Assembly (NCBI GenBank): GCA_013153055.1
Contig: JAADFE010000071.1
Coordinates: forward strand, 1-45,451
Direction of reading: 5' to 3'
Source of the DNA: Campylobacterota bacterium
GTDB taxonomy: Bacteria > Campylobacterota > Campylobacteria > Campylobacterales > Sulfurovaceae
Length of the DNA stretch: 45,451 nt
A program made the position numbers and the translations under genes. A model generated the notes under the pieces. It ran no database searches. It was not told the origin of the DNA and worked only from the letters and a program-made list of their open reading frames with translations. Of this stretch, positions 1-10,114 are shown piece by piece; positions within the stretch are counted from its first letter, which is position 1, and the number at the start of each line of letters is the position of its first letter.

Positions 1-3000
1 ACCATCAACTCCATCAAAAGTATAACTACCATTAGATGAAATAGTAGTAGTGGCTAATACTTTTCCTGTGCTATTTAATAGTGTTGCATATAGTTGTTTA
101 CCATCAAGTAGGGAGATTATATTTCCATCTACTTTATCATTATTATTTCCATCATCATAGATATTACCTGAGATTTCAAGTCCTCTAAAAGACATACTAA
201 TAGTTGCGATATCTGATTTAACTCCTACGCTATCTGTTGTAGTATAGGTAAATGAAACAACTTGGTCTCCATTATCAGGGTCTAATCTCAATAGAGTGTT
301 ATCAAACTCATTAAATGTATCTCCTGCTTTAACCACTTCTCCATCATAGTATAATACTCCATGACTTGGAACAGTCTCAATAGTAACTACTTTTGGTGTT
401 CCATCTTCATTATCACTTATATTTAAATCAGGAACAGTTACTTGAACATCTCCTCCTGGGTTAAGTTGTTCTGGAGCTGTGTTATCTCCTGCAACTGGTT
501 TTTTATTGATACCAAAATTGACTTCAAAAACATTAGAATTAGCAACAGAAACATCTATTTTTCCATCATTTACACCGTCATCTCCTGCATTGGTACCTAT
601 ATGTTCTCCATCAAGATTACTCCAATTCTCTGGTAAAGATGGAGTAGTTGAGTTTTGTGTAATACTCAATACTATAATATATTTGCTATCTGCTTCAATA
701 CCATCTAAATTAGTAAATTTATAAGTTCCATCACTTTTAACTTCTTTAGAAGCTAATATATCTCCATTATCACTAATCAAAGTCACATAAAGTTGTACTC
801 CATTAGGTGCTGATATACCTTTTCCGTTTATTATACCATCGTTGTTTCCATCATTAAATATATGTCCACTAATTTCTATAGTATTAAATGGCATCTCTAC
901 AGTTGCAATCTCTGATGTAACTCCTGCTTTATCTGTTGTTGTATATTTAAATATTGCGTTTAAATCTCCATCTTGTGGGTCAATTGTAAACTTATCTAGC
1001 TCTACATCAGTTATCTTGCTATCTTTTGTAACAGTCTCTCCTTTATAGTAAAGAGTAGCATTAGATGGTAGCTCTGTAATAGTTACTACTGTTGGAGTGA
1101 TATCCTCTTTATCTGAAATGATTAAAGATGGAACAGCCACTTTAGTATCTCCTCCAGGGTTAACCTGAGTTGACTCTTTTATATCTTTTGCTAATGGTTG
1201 TTTATTGATACCAAAGTTAATATCTTTAATATTCTCCTCTTTTAGAGAGATATCTATCTGACCATCGGCAGTAGCATCTAATCCAGTTGTACCAATCTCT
1301 TCACCATCTGCATTGTTCCATGTTTTAGGAAGAGTTGGAGTTGTACCATTTAGTGTATCAGTTAAAACTAATTTATAATCTGTATTAGCCTCTACACCAT
1401 CACTACTTGTAAACTCATACAATCCAGAGTTAAGCTCTTTAGAAGCAACTGCTTTACCATCTTTTACTAAAGTGATATATAGTGCAGTATCATCTGCTTG
1501 TGATGTTAAGTTACCATCAACACTACTGTTATTATTACCATCATCAAATAGTTTTCCTGATATAGCAATATCTGTAAATGGCATCTCTACAGTTGCAATC
1601 TCTGATGTAACTCCTGCTTTATCTGTTGTTGTATATTTAAATATTACACTCTGATTACCATTATCTGGGTCAACTGTTAATTTACTATTATCAAAATTTG
1701 TAATAGTGTCTCCACCATTTACAGCAACACTATCATAATAAAGTGTAGCATTAGATGGAATATCTGTAATAGTAATTGTTGAAGGAGTTGAGTCCTCATT
1801 ATCAGATATTTTCAAACTAGGAACAGCTACTTTAGTATCTCCTCCTGGGTTTATTTGAGCTGTTGCATTTTGGTCTAAAGCTACAGGTTTTTTGTTGATA
1901 CCAAAATCAACTTGTAACACACTATCTGTTACAACACTCACATCAATTTTACCATCTCCAGCACCATTTTCTTGACCATCATTTCCTGTTGAACTTTTTG
2001 AGTTTATATTTTCTCCATCTGCATTGTTCCAATCTTCTGGAAGTGTTGGTATAGTTCCACTCTCTTGTGTTGTTAATACTAAATGATATTTACTATTTGG
2101 TATAACTATATTATTTCCATTGAAATCATAAGTACCATTGTCTTCTACCTCTAAAGATGATATCAATGTATCATTCTCATCCAACAAAGAGACAAATATA
2201 CCATTATCTTCTATAGTAGAGATAACAGTACCATCAATATTACCATTACCGTTACCATCATCATAAATAGTTCCTGCAATATGAATAGGTGCCACTACAG
2301 GGATTTTGAAAGTAGCAGGAGATGAATCTATCTCTCCTGCATCATCTTTAGCAGAGTAAGTAAATGTTACATCTCCAACATAATCATTCTTAGGTACAAA
2401 TTTTAAATCTTTTGCTTCACTTGTAGTAAGCTCTTGGTTTACTGTTACTTCAGTAGTACCATCACTCATATATAGTGTCCCTTGGTCATCTGAAGGAAGT
2501 GATTTAATAATAAATCCAACTACACTACCATCTTCATCATCTCCTGTTAACTCCTCTAGTGTTACTTCTTGCGAATTCATAATTACCTTGTGAAGCTTAT
2601 CATCGGTAGTTGGTTCTATATTTGGTGGAAGAAAAGGAAAATCTTTGTTTGTAATATTTTTATCTACTACTGTTACATCTAATACATCATCTCCTACTAA
2701 CTCATAATTATCAGGAATATCACTATCATTTTTATCTACAACAACAATATAATCTCCATCAAAAACATTAGTAAATAGATACTCTCCATTTGCATCACTA
2801 TCTAGTTTAGCAATAAATTTATCATTGTCATCTAGTGCATTATCATTATTTTTATCCAAATAGAGGCTTACTGCTATATTACTAATAGTCTCATTGTTAT
2901 CTTTTTTATATACTTTTCCAGATACAGTTAAAGATGAAACTATACCTATATCAAAATGGTTATACTGCTCATTTGTATTTAATTTTTTGATATCTGTAAT

Positions 3001-6000
3001 ACCACTACTTGTATCAACATCGCTATCTTTTGTATCATCATCACCTTGTGTTTTTGTAGTAAATCTATAATAGTCTTTTGGAAGAGTTGCTTTTACTCTA
3101 TATTCAGTATCTGGAGATAGACTAGTAAATGAGTATCTACCACCATTATCTGTTGTAACACTTTTAACTACATCATCATTTTCATCTAGTAACTCAACAG
3201 TTACACCATCTATTCCACTCTCATTAGCATCTTGAATACCATTACCATTTGTATCAGCCCAAACAAAATCACCAAGTCCTGTACTAGGAACAATAACACT
3301 AACATCATTAGATAAAACTGGCAAAGTAACACCATCTGCTGATGCTCCTGTAGTATTGGTATAAATATCTCCTTGTTTGTTGCTATCTGTATCCATATAA
3401 AGTCTAAAAGCACATACTGCACTACTAGCAAAACTACTATCTCGTCTTAATCTAACTGCTGTTACTTTACTATTATCAAAACCACAGCTACTATCTGGTC
3501 CATCTACTGTTCCTTGACACCAATTTGTACTTCCTGAATTATCAAGCTTGTTACTATCATGCTTTGGAGATAAGTCCATATCTCTTGGGTCAGTATCAGA
3601 AAAGTACCATGTCACATCATCACTACAATCATAATCACTCTCTGCTTTTGTAAATACAGCTGTTCCATTATAGTTTGTAGGAGAAGTTGTAGTATCACGA
3701 GTTAAATGTAATACGGTATCATCAATAGTCATATTAAAGCCATCAACACCATCACCATTAAATGGCAAAATATCTATCATATCCAAATCAGTAATAGCAT
3801 CATCTGCACCATTTTGTACATAAGTAATAAAACTCATACTCTCATCTTGTTCTATAAATGGTGTATCCACACTTTTTGAAATCAATAATGCTCTTGGCAC
3901 TGCTACATTAATAGATTTATCCACTGTATGTCGCTGAGGTAGTGGGTCTGCATTTGGAGAGATAATAGTAGCATAAATAGGATAGTAAGTATTTTTAGCC
4001 TTTGCTTCAACTCTAACATTGAATTTTAGTGGTTCAACATCTTTATTTACTTGATGCTCTCCTAAATCCCACTTAAAATAGTAAGTATTGTATTGATGTA
4101 CAATTGTAGGCTCTCCATAATTACTACTACCTGGAATATAAGATAAAGTATCAGCAAAATAGAGACTAATATTAAGGTCGTCACTCTCATTAGATTCAGG
4201 ATTATTAGTAGTAAAAGTTGGTGAGATTGTTATCTCTCTAGTATCTCCTATCTCAGCATTTTGGTTATCAATATCCATACTAATTCTAGCTTTTGCTCTA
4301 ACTAAAAGTACTCTATCAGACTGTTCAGGATAACGACTTAGTGTCTCTAAACTCATATCTTTATATTCAGCATGCCAATGGTTATCATCTTTTGCAAATA
4401 GTGCATCATCATGAGCTGCCATATAGTTTATCAGTTTAGTTTTAGCAGGTAAATAATCTCCATTTAAATCATTACCTTTTGCTTCATGATATACTGTCAT
4501 AACAAATTGATTTTTACCACTCTCTGGTCTTAGCGTATCAATCACAGCTCTAACTTTAGTTACCTCTCCATTAGCTATAGCATCATCATAGTTATCATAC
4601 CATGTAATACTACTATCACTACATTCATTTATAACATCAGCAGAGTGGTCTTCACTAGGTGAAGGATTTGGCCAAGCATTAGTAACATAACCTACAGCAT
4701 ATTCCACACTCCAATTTGTATCTTCTGGTTGAACTATAACACTAATAGGAGTATCTTCTCCTGGTATCTTGGTTACATTATAAGTATTGGTATCAATAAC
4801 ATCACATAAAATAGTATTATTAAAATCTTTTGTACCACTATTAAGTACCTTTAGATATGACCTAAAACCATCTCCAGGAGTTACAGTTCCTTTTCCATCT
4901 CCAAGAACCATACTCTCTGCTAATTGAACTGTTGCATCAGGTCTATAAAAACGCTTCATAACAATACCACCAGCTTTTCCATCAGGATAATAATCTAATC
5001 TAGTCTCAATATCATTATCTAGTAAACTTTCACTACCATCATTAAAGTTAGAAGTACTAGAGATAGAGTCAGGGTCAAATCCTCTAAGTTTTAATTTGGG
5101 TCTTAACTCATAATATTTATCTCCATCTTCATCAGTTAGCTCATCTGTAGCAGTAACATCATCATAAGGGATAAAGACCTGTATGCTTCCAACAGCTGCT
5201 ACTTTTCTATCTTCTGGATATGGTGATTGTGTTCTAGATTGAGATGGAATATGATTTAAACTAGCATCTAAAGAGCTATAGTTTACTACAATATTTCCAT
5301 CATCACCTTGAGAACATTGAATGTTTAAATCATCTTTTAAAGTTGCAACAGTTGAAATCTTGTACTCATCGATATAATAAGGATAAGGTAAAGGTTCATA
5401 AGAGCTATCTTTATCCAAACAACCTACAAGCTTGGCATTAGTAGACATATCAGACATATCAGCAGTAAAATTAAGAGTAAAATCTGTACCTAAACTTTCA
5501 CTACCTAAATAGCCATCAACTCCTGATTCATTCTCATCAGGAACTTCATCCTCCTCCATAGAAAAAGCATAAGTCAAAAGATAACCTTCTTTATCATCAA
5601 CTGTAATATCTTTTTCTATTTGATGAAGAAAAAGTTGTAAATTCCATCTAGGCGATGCTGTGATAATAAGTTCATTACCATCAGTAGTATCTTCAGCAGT
5701 ATCAGCATCACTACTATCTACTTTAAAAGAAAACTCACCAGTATGAGTATCATTTTTATTTGATTCAGAGACTTTTACCAAAAATGCCATATCTTCAGAG
5801 TAAGAGGTAGCACTAGAGTACCCTGAACGAATACATGTCATAGTGCGTCCATCAATCCCTGAACCATCAGCACACAAAGATGAGAGTGGTTCCCAACTAA
5901 GATTAGCATTATCAGGTAGAGTAGAAGTAATTGTCACATCTTCACTACCATTGGTAATATTCCATCCAGCAACCAACTCAATAAAATCACCAGTTCTTAC

Positions 6001-6249
6001 AATCATATCTCCATCATAACTATCTGTATCTTCATCATATCCTGTATCTGTTGACATATCACAACCAGGATAGTTATTATCATTAGTATTTTTATCTTCA
6101 CATATTTTGTTACCATTAACAATATCGTCAACAGTATTAGGAGCTTCTATACCAGACTTATTGATTTTAGCAACAACCCCCAAAGTACTAGCGTAAAGAG
6201 TACCTTGAAACAGGACAGATAAAAGTATTGCTGAAAACTTTAAATTCAT
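1..6249 (-). CDS. Giant secreted multi-domain repeat protein (SdrD/Cna-B-like and cadherin-like repeats), C-terminus outside window
   Basis: The frame is open for 2083 codons from an ATG at 6249 to the window edge, so the C-terminus is missing. A signal peptide (MNLKFSAILLSVLFQGTLYA) indicates export. Residues about 30-960 are DUF11-like beta-sandwich sequence with scattered Cys pairs. Residues about 985-1080 are a classic SdrD B-type domain (DFVWADTNGNGIQDANESG), followed by a second Cna-B-like domain (about 1105-1190). From about 1210 on, cadherin/tandem-95-like modules (motifs NPGGDTKVAVPSL, SNATLYY) alternate with Cna-B-like modules (ISGKLFDDGNNN) in units of about 230 residues. Asp-rich loops suggest calcium binding. 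A Shine-Dalgarno AAGGAAA precedes the ATG. Inferred role: surface adhesin, stalk or matrix protein. The anchoring or secretion signal (for example type I/T9SS-like or autotransporter) would be in the unseen end. The family call is confident; the function is not. Confidence 0.85.
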   Translation of the reverse strand, partial: MNLKFSAILLSVLFQGTLYASTLGVVAKINKSGIEAPNTVDDIVNGNKICEDKNTNDNNYPGCDMSTDTGYDEDTDSYDGDMIVRTGDFIELVAGWNITNGSEDVTITSTLPDNANLSWEPLSSLCADGSGIDGRTMTCIRSGYSSATSYSEDMAFLVKVSESNKNDTHTGEFSFKVDSSDADTAEDTTDGNELIITASPRWNLQLFLHQIEKDITVDDKEGYLLTYAFSMEEDEVPDENESGVDGYLGSESLGTDFTLNFTADMSDMSTNAKLVGCLDKDSSYEPLPYPYYIDEYKISTVATLKDDLNIQCSQGDDGNIVVNYSSLDASLNHIPSQSRTQSPYPEDRKVAAVGSIQVFIPYDDVTATDELTDEDGDKYYELRPKLKLRGFDPDSISSTSNFNDGSESLLDNDIETRLDYYPDGKAGGIVMKRFYRPDATVQLAESMVLGDGKGTVTPGDGFRSYLKVLNSGTKDFNNTILCDVIDTNTYNVTKIPGEDTPISVIVQPEDTNWSVEYAVGYVTNAWPNPSPSEDHSADVINECSDSSITWYDNYDDAIANGEVTKVRAVIDTLRPESGKNQFVMTVYHEAKGNDLNGDYLPAKTKLINYMAAHDDALFAKDDNHWHAEYKDMSLETLSRYPEQSDRVLLVRAKARISMDIDNQNAEIGDTREITISPTFTTNNPESNESDDLNISLYFADTLSYIPGSSNYGEPTIVHQYNTYYFKWDLGEHQVNKDVEPLKFNVRVEAKAKNTYYPIYATIISPNADPLPQRHTVDKSINVAVPRALLISKSVDTPFIEQDESMSFITYVQNGADDAITDLDMIDILPFNGDGVDGFNMTIDDTVLHLTRDTTTSPTNYNGTAVFTKAESDYDCSDDVTWYFSDTDPRDMDLSPKHDSNKLDNSGSTNWCQGTVDGPDSSCGFDNSKVTAVRLRRDSSFASSAVCAFRLYMDTDSNKQGDIYTNTTGASADGVTLPVLSNDVSVIVPSTGLGDFVWADTNGNGIQDANESGIDGVTVELLDENDDVVKSVTTDNGGRYSFTSLSPDTEYRVKATLPKDYYRFTTKTQGDDDTKDSDVDTSSGITDIKKLNTNEQYNHFDIGIVSSLTVSGKVYKKDNNETISNIAVSLYLDKNNDNALDDNDKFIAKLDSDANGEYLFTNVFDGDYIVVVDKNDSDIPDNYELVGDDVLDVTVVDKNITNKDFPFLPPNIEPTTDDKLHKVIMNSQEVTLEELTGDDEDGSVVGFIIKSLPSDDQGTLYMSDGTTEVTVNQELTTSEAKDLKFVPKNDYVGDVTFTYSAKDDAGEIDSSPATFKIPVVAPIHIAGTIYDDGNGNGNIDGTVISTIEDNGIFVSLLDENDTLISSLEVEDNGTYDFNGNNIVIPNSKYHLVLTTQESGTIPTLPEDWNNADGENINSKSSTGNDGQENGAGDGKIDVSVVTDSVLQVDFGINKKPVALDQNATAQINPGGDTKVAVPSLKISDNEDSTPSTITITDIPSNATLYYDSVAVNGGDTITNFDNSKLTVDPDNGNQSVIFKYTTTDKAGVTSEIATVEMPFTDIAISGKLFDDGNNNSSVDGNLTSQADDTALYITLVKDGKAVASKELNSGLYEFTSSDGVEANTDYKLVLTDTLNGTTPTLPKTWNNADGEEIGTTGLDATADGQIDISLKEENIKDINFGINKQPLAKDIKESTQVNPGGDTKVAVPSLIISDKEDITPTVVTITELPSNATLYYKGETVTKDSKITDVELDKFTIDPQDGDLNAIFKYTTTDKAGVTSEIATVEMPFNTIEISGHIFNDGNNDGIINGKGISAPNGVQLYVTLISDNGDILASKEVKSDGTYKFTNLDGIEADSKYIIVLSITQNSTTPSLPENWSNLDGEHIGTNAGDDGVNDGKIDVSVANSNVFEVNFGINKKPVAGDNTAPEQLNPGGDVQVTVPDLNISDNEDGTPKVVTIETVPSHGVLYYDGEVVKAGDTFNEFDNTLLRLDPDNGDQVVSFTYTTTDSVGVKSDIATISMSFRGLEISGNIYDDGNNNDKVDGNIISLLDGKQLYATLLNSTGKVLATTTISSNGSYTFDGVDG
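480..1930 (-). repeat. About 690-700-bp intragenic tandem repeat units in the giant protein gene
   Basis: The junction encoding GINK(K/Q)P recurs at about 508, 1207 and 1897, giving unit lengths of 699 and 690 bp. A 71-bp stretch at 885-955 is identical to 1575-1645. Such identity within otherwise diverged units points to recent recombination or gene conversion between repeats. Confidence 0.85.
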
Positions 6250-6282
6250 ATTAATTTCCTTCTTTAATTCTATAATTTAAAA

Positions 6283-6288
6283 ATTATA
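6283..6288 (-). promoter_or_regulatory. Putative -10 box of the giant protein gene
   Basis: On the minus strand TATAAT (preceded by TTG) lies 33 nt before the ATG at 6249, leaving a short leader that holds the ribosome binding site. The 233-nt gap 6250-6482 has no other feature I can support, so the giant gene probably has its own promoter rather than only read-through from the phosphorelay operon. Confidence 0.5.
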
Positions 6289-6482
6289 CAATTATTAAAT
6301 TAATCTTAAATTAAAATCTTAGTAACTAATTTTAATAAATAAGTAAACTGTTTTTATTTGTTTTCTAACGCTGAATATGATATTAAAGAGGTGTAGTATC
6401 TGTTATATTTGGTTGAAATAAAAGATTTTATTAGATTATGTATTTATTAAAAGATAATAAAAATAGAGATGAAATTACAAAT

Positions 6483-6866
6483 TTATAATTTTTGTTCTTT
6501 AGAACTATCAACTATTGCTTCCATAAGTTGATGTTCCGTAATAGGTTTTGTTAAAAAAGCGTTAGCACCTTTGGTTAGTGACTCTTTTTTTCTTGTATCA
6601 TTGGAGGAGATAGCAATGATTGGAATATTTTTATTTTGGTCATACTTCATATGATATTCTAAGAAATCTATTCCATCTATTTTAGGCATTTCTATATCTA
6701 ATAGTATGAGTTGAATATCAGGATTTTCATGAACCTGTTGTAAAGCATCCTCTCCATCAACAGATTCAATAGCTTTGACTTGATATAGATTTTTTTTCAA
6801 AATTTCAATAAGTAGTTTTCTATTGATATAATCATCATCAATAATCAAAACTTTAAATCCTACCAT
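6483..6866 (-). CDS. Stand-alone CheY-like response regulator
   Basis: This 127-residue single receiver domain has no output domain. The acidic pocket is D10/D11/D12, the phospho-acceptor is D57 (LILLDIEMPKIDG), the switch residue is S87 and the conserved Lys is K107 (KPI). Its ATG overlaps the stop codon of the upstream hybrid kinase (TAATG), so the two are translationally coupled and it is very likely the final phosphate acceptor or a phosphate sink of that relay. With no DNA-binding part it must act by protein contact, or by competing for phosphoryl groups from the HPt protein two genes upstream. Confidence 0.9.
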   Translation of the reverse strand: MVGFKVLIIDDDYINRKLLIEILKKNLYQVKAIESVDGEDALQQVHENPDIQLILLDIEMPKIDGIDFLEYHMKYDQNKNIPIIAISSNDTRKKESLTKGANAFLTKPITEHQLMEAIVDSSKEQKL

Positions 6867-9800
6867 TAGTAACCCCTATACTTTTGTATAATATTTTGGA
6901 TTTCATCCTTTTGTATAATACCAATAATCTCTTCTTTTATGTTGCTATCTAGTGTGCTGTCTTGAGATTTTGTTAAACTTAATAAAATTATATTCATATC
7001 TTTATGTTGGTTGGAAATAATATTTTTATTCGATTTTTCTAGTTCTCTATCTATTAAAAGAATATCATATTTTTTATCTTTTATTTTGTATTTTAAAGTA
7101 TCCATATTATCTATAATCTCTATTTTATAGTTTAGATTAGATAGTACTTTAGATAATATCTGTGCCTCTAATGGATTTTTTTTGGCTATTAATATACTTT
7201 TTTGCTCTTTGTCCTCTTCATACTCTTCATCTTCTATTAGAGATATGACTCCATTATTGATTTGTGTTGTTTTCGCTTTTTCTATAATAGTATTTTTGGT
7301 TTCTTCATTTGTGTTTTTCTTTTGAATAGGTTCAATATATTCTTCTTCTTTTTGTTTTAAAAACTTTTTGAGTATGAATAGAAGCTCACTATTTTCAATC
7401 GGTTTTGCTATATATTCATCTAACCCATCTTCTATAAACCTTTCTCTATCACCTTTTAAGGCATTAGCTGTTAGTGCTACAATAGGTGTGTGTTCTAATG
7501 ACTCCTCATTTTCATAGTTAACAATCTCATGAGTAGCTTCTACCCCATCCATTACAGGCATTTGAATATCCATTAAGATTAAGTCATATTTTGTATTTTT
7601 AATCTTTTCAAATGCTTCTAGTCCATTATTTGCTAGTTCTACCTCTATGCCATATTTTATAAGTATCTGTTTTATGAGCTTTTGATTGATGATATTATCT
7701 TCTGCTACAAGTATTTTACCCTCAAATTGTATATTGTTAAAAGGTGTACTAGCATCTTTTGGACTAGTAGTTATATCATTGTCTTTGTTGTTTCTACTCT
7801 GTTCTATAATATTTATAGCATTTAAAATTTTTGTTGGGGTAATTGGTTTATATATTATTTTACTCTGCTTGATACCTAGAGATTCTATTTTGTTACGGTT
7901 ACTAAAGCTAGTAATTAGAGTAACTTTGTTAGCATCCAATCTATGAATACTATTTATTAATTCGTTATCCATATTATCTATATCTAACCAGATATTATGA
8001 ACCTCTGGGTCTGCATTAAATCTTTTTAAATCTCCTGCTGTCTCAAAAGTTTTCGCATCTACTCCATAATACTCTAAATATTTAGTGATATATTTATCTA
8101 GTTGTGTTGGAGTGTGGCTTTGATATCGTACTAAGGAGATATCATTATCTATATGCTCTTGAGCTAATTTGGTACTCTCTATCACCTCTTCAAGCTCTAG
8201 TGTAAAGTAAAATCTAGTACCTTTCTCTTTTTGGCTCTCTAGTTTTAGCTCACTTCCCATAAGCTCTAAAAATTTGGTAGATATAGTAAGTCCAAGTCCT
8301 GTACCACCATATTTTCTAGTGATAGATACATCAGCTTGGGTAAATGCTGCAAATACATTAAGCTGTTGCTCTTTGGTCATACCTATACCATTATCTTGGA
8401 TACTAAATAGGATTTTGGCATGGTTATCTTCTGTAGCTAACTTTGTAATCTCAACATTAATAAATCCACCAAAATCTGTAAATTTAACAGCATTGCTAAG
8501 TAGATTGATTAGTATCTCTTTGATTTTAACAGCATCACCTAGTAGCTTTTTGTTTATAGATGGGTCTAGGAAAAAGTTGAAATCTATATCTTTTTCAGAG
8601 GCTTTAACACCATATGTCTCAATAGCATTTTCAAACTCCACAATAGGGTCAAATACTATATTCTCTAGCTCTATTTTATTGCTTTCTATTTTAGAGAGGT
8701 CTAAGATATTATTGATAATACTTAGTAGATTTTCTGAACTCTTTTCTATAATACCTGTAAACTCTAGCTGTTCCTCATCTAGGTCTGTACTCTTTAGAAG
8801 CTCTGTAAAGCCTACAATACCATTTAGTGGAGTTCTAATCTCATGAGACATATTTGCCAAAAATAGGGATTTAGACTCATTTGCTTGAAGTGCTTGGATT
8901 TTATCTTGTCTAGCATTTTCAATTAGAAGTTCCAAAAATTTATAAGCCTCTTTGATACCTTGATTGGTATTTAGATTTATACTTTTTATCTCATTGATAC
9001 TAGGTGCATCAAATGTATGGTCTGACTCTATCTCTTTTGCTGTATTATTTAAAATCTCTTCAAGGCTTTTGATATTATTGGTTATCTCTTTTCTTGTTTT
9101 ATAGCCCAATACGGTTAATATAAGCGATAAAATCCAGAAAAAACTAGCAACTATCAAGATAATAATATTTTGCAAAATAAAAGCATCATTTTTTGTCCAA
9201 AGTGTTTTTTTGATTTCATTTTGTATTTTAGAGAAATATTTTATCTTGTCATCGTGCATTAAAAACCAGCTAACAGGCTCAATTGGATACTCACCATCAT
9301 CAACATGTCTCTGTATTTTTGAGTTGCTTGTCTCTATATCTATATCTATATTTTTATATTTTCTACTACTCATTATAGAGAATATCTTAGCTCTTAGAGT
9401 ATCATCACTTATCTCTTCGGGATTAAATGTATTTGCTTTTAGTCTATATTTATTCCAATCCGTAATATCCTGCTGAGTCATAGCTAGGTGTTTCATCAAA
9501 AAGTAGTTGATAAAATCTCTCTCTAGGGATATGTTCTCAGTTGCTACATATATCTGAGATAGTGATGTTATTAGTGAGCTTATCTCATCATCAAATTTAT
9601 AATGGTTTATGAGCAGTTCAAAATTTAAAATAGGTTGGGTCAAATTTTGTGTATATCTTTTTTTAAAAGCCTCTTTAAAAGATATAGCACCAGCATCAAT
9701 ATCAGCACGAATTGAATCTAACTGCTTGAAGTGATAGAATATAGTTTGATTATCATAGTCTATTTTGGAGTTATATAGAGCAGAAAAATATGAGTGATGA

Positions 9801-10102
9801 TTTATAGGTATCATCATTTTTTTTGCTTTTTGGATAGCTTTGTCTGTCAAAACTCTCTGTCTGAGTAGCTCTTCTTTTGCATGTAAATCACTGTTTGAAC
9901 CCAAATAGCTAGAGCTTAGACCTCTCTCTTTTCCTACTTGAGTTAAAACTTCGTTTAGATAAACATTATTCTTAATAATATCTTTTAGTTCACTAGCTTT
10001 ATAATACTGACTATATGAGAGGTATAAAAAGTAACTAGATATTATAAAAAGTAAAACAATAGGGAACATACTTATCAATTTAAGCCGATTATCCATTTGC
10101 AT
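6866..10102 (-). CDS. Hybrid sensor histidine kinase with NIT-type periplasmic sensor
   Basis: This 1078-residue membrane kinase has a TM helix at about 11-30, a periplasmic region of about 280 residues, and a second TM at about 311-334. The sensor contains the [14 protein letters not shown] motif (res 56-69) typical of NIT (nitrate/nitrite-sensing) domains, although the ligand is not proven. HisKA carries H420 ([14 protein letters not shown]). HATPase_c has N533/N537, DNGIGM (570-575) and GGTGLGL (599-605). A good receiver has D845 ([13 protein letters not shown]). Two weaker receiver-like segments flank it, at about 655-765 (KPITP at 752) and about 970-1078 (ILLIDRE), both lacking parts of the acidic pocket. 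A Shine-Dalgarno AAGGAGAA sits 8 nt before the ATG. It lies 12 nt after the HPt gene and overlaps the receiver gene downstream. Confidence 0.88.
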   Translation of the reverse strand: MQMDNRLKLISMFPIVLLFIISSYFLYLSYSQYYKASELKDIIKNNVYLNEVLTQVGKERGLSSSYLGSNSDLHAKEELLRQRVLTDKAIQKAKKMMIPINHHSYFSALYNSKIDYDNQTIFYHFKQLDSIRADIDAGAISFKEAFKKRYTQNLTQPILNFELLINHYKFDDEISSLITSLSQIYVATENISLERDFINYFLMKHLAMTQQDITDWNKYRLKANTFNPEEISDDTLRAKIFSIMSSRKYKNIDIDIETSNSKIQRHVDDGEYPIEPVSWFLMHDDKIKYFSKIQNEIKKTLWTKNDAFILQNIIILIVASFFWILSLILTVLGYKTRKEITNNIKSLEEILNNTAKEIESDHTFDAPSINEIKSINLNTNQGIKEAYKFLELLIENARQDKIQALQANESKSLFLANMSHEIRTPLNGIVGFTELLKSTDLDEEQLEFTGIIEKSSENLLSIINNILDLSKIESNKIELENIVFDPIVEFENAIETYGVKASEKDIDFNFFLDPSINKKLLGDAVKIKEILINLLSNAVKFTDFGGFINVEITKLATEDNHAKILFSIQDNGIGMTKEQQLNVFAAFTQADVSITRKYGGTGLGLTISTKFLELMGSELKLESQKEKGTRFYFTLELEEVIESTKLAQEHIDNDISLVRYQSHTPTQLDKYITKYLEYYGVDAKTFETAGDLKRFNADPEVHNIWLDIDNMDNELINSIHRLDANKVTLITSFSNRNKIESLGIKQSKIIYKPITPTKILNAINIIEQSRNNKDNDITTSPKDASTPFNNIQFEGKILVAEDNIINQKLIKQILIKYGIEVELANNGLEAFEKIKNTKYDLILMDIQMPVMDGVEATHEIVNYENEESLEHTPIVALTANALKGDRERFIEDGLDEYIAKPIENSELLFILKKFLKQKEEEYIEPIQKKNTNEETKNTIIEKAKTTQINNGVISLIEDEEYEEDKEQKSILIAKKNPLEAQILSKVLSNLNYKIEIIDNMDTLKYKIKDKKYDILLIDRELEKSNKNIISNQHKDMNIILLSLTKSQDSTLDSNIKEEIIGIIQKDEIQNIIQKYRGY

Positions 10103-10114
10103 AAGATGTTCTCC

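Noticed and set aside
8274-8846. 190-codon plus-strand open frame
   Set aside because: It lies antisense to the kinase core of the NIT-type hybrid kinase, whose motifs are intact; the product has no recognisable features and no ribosome binding site.
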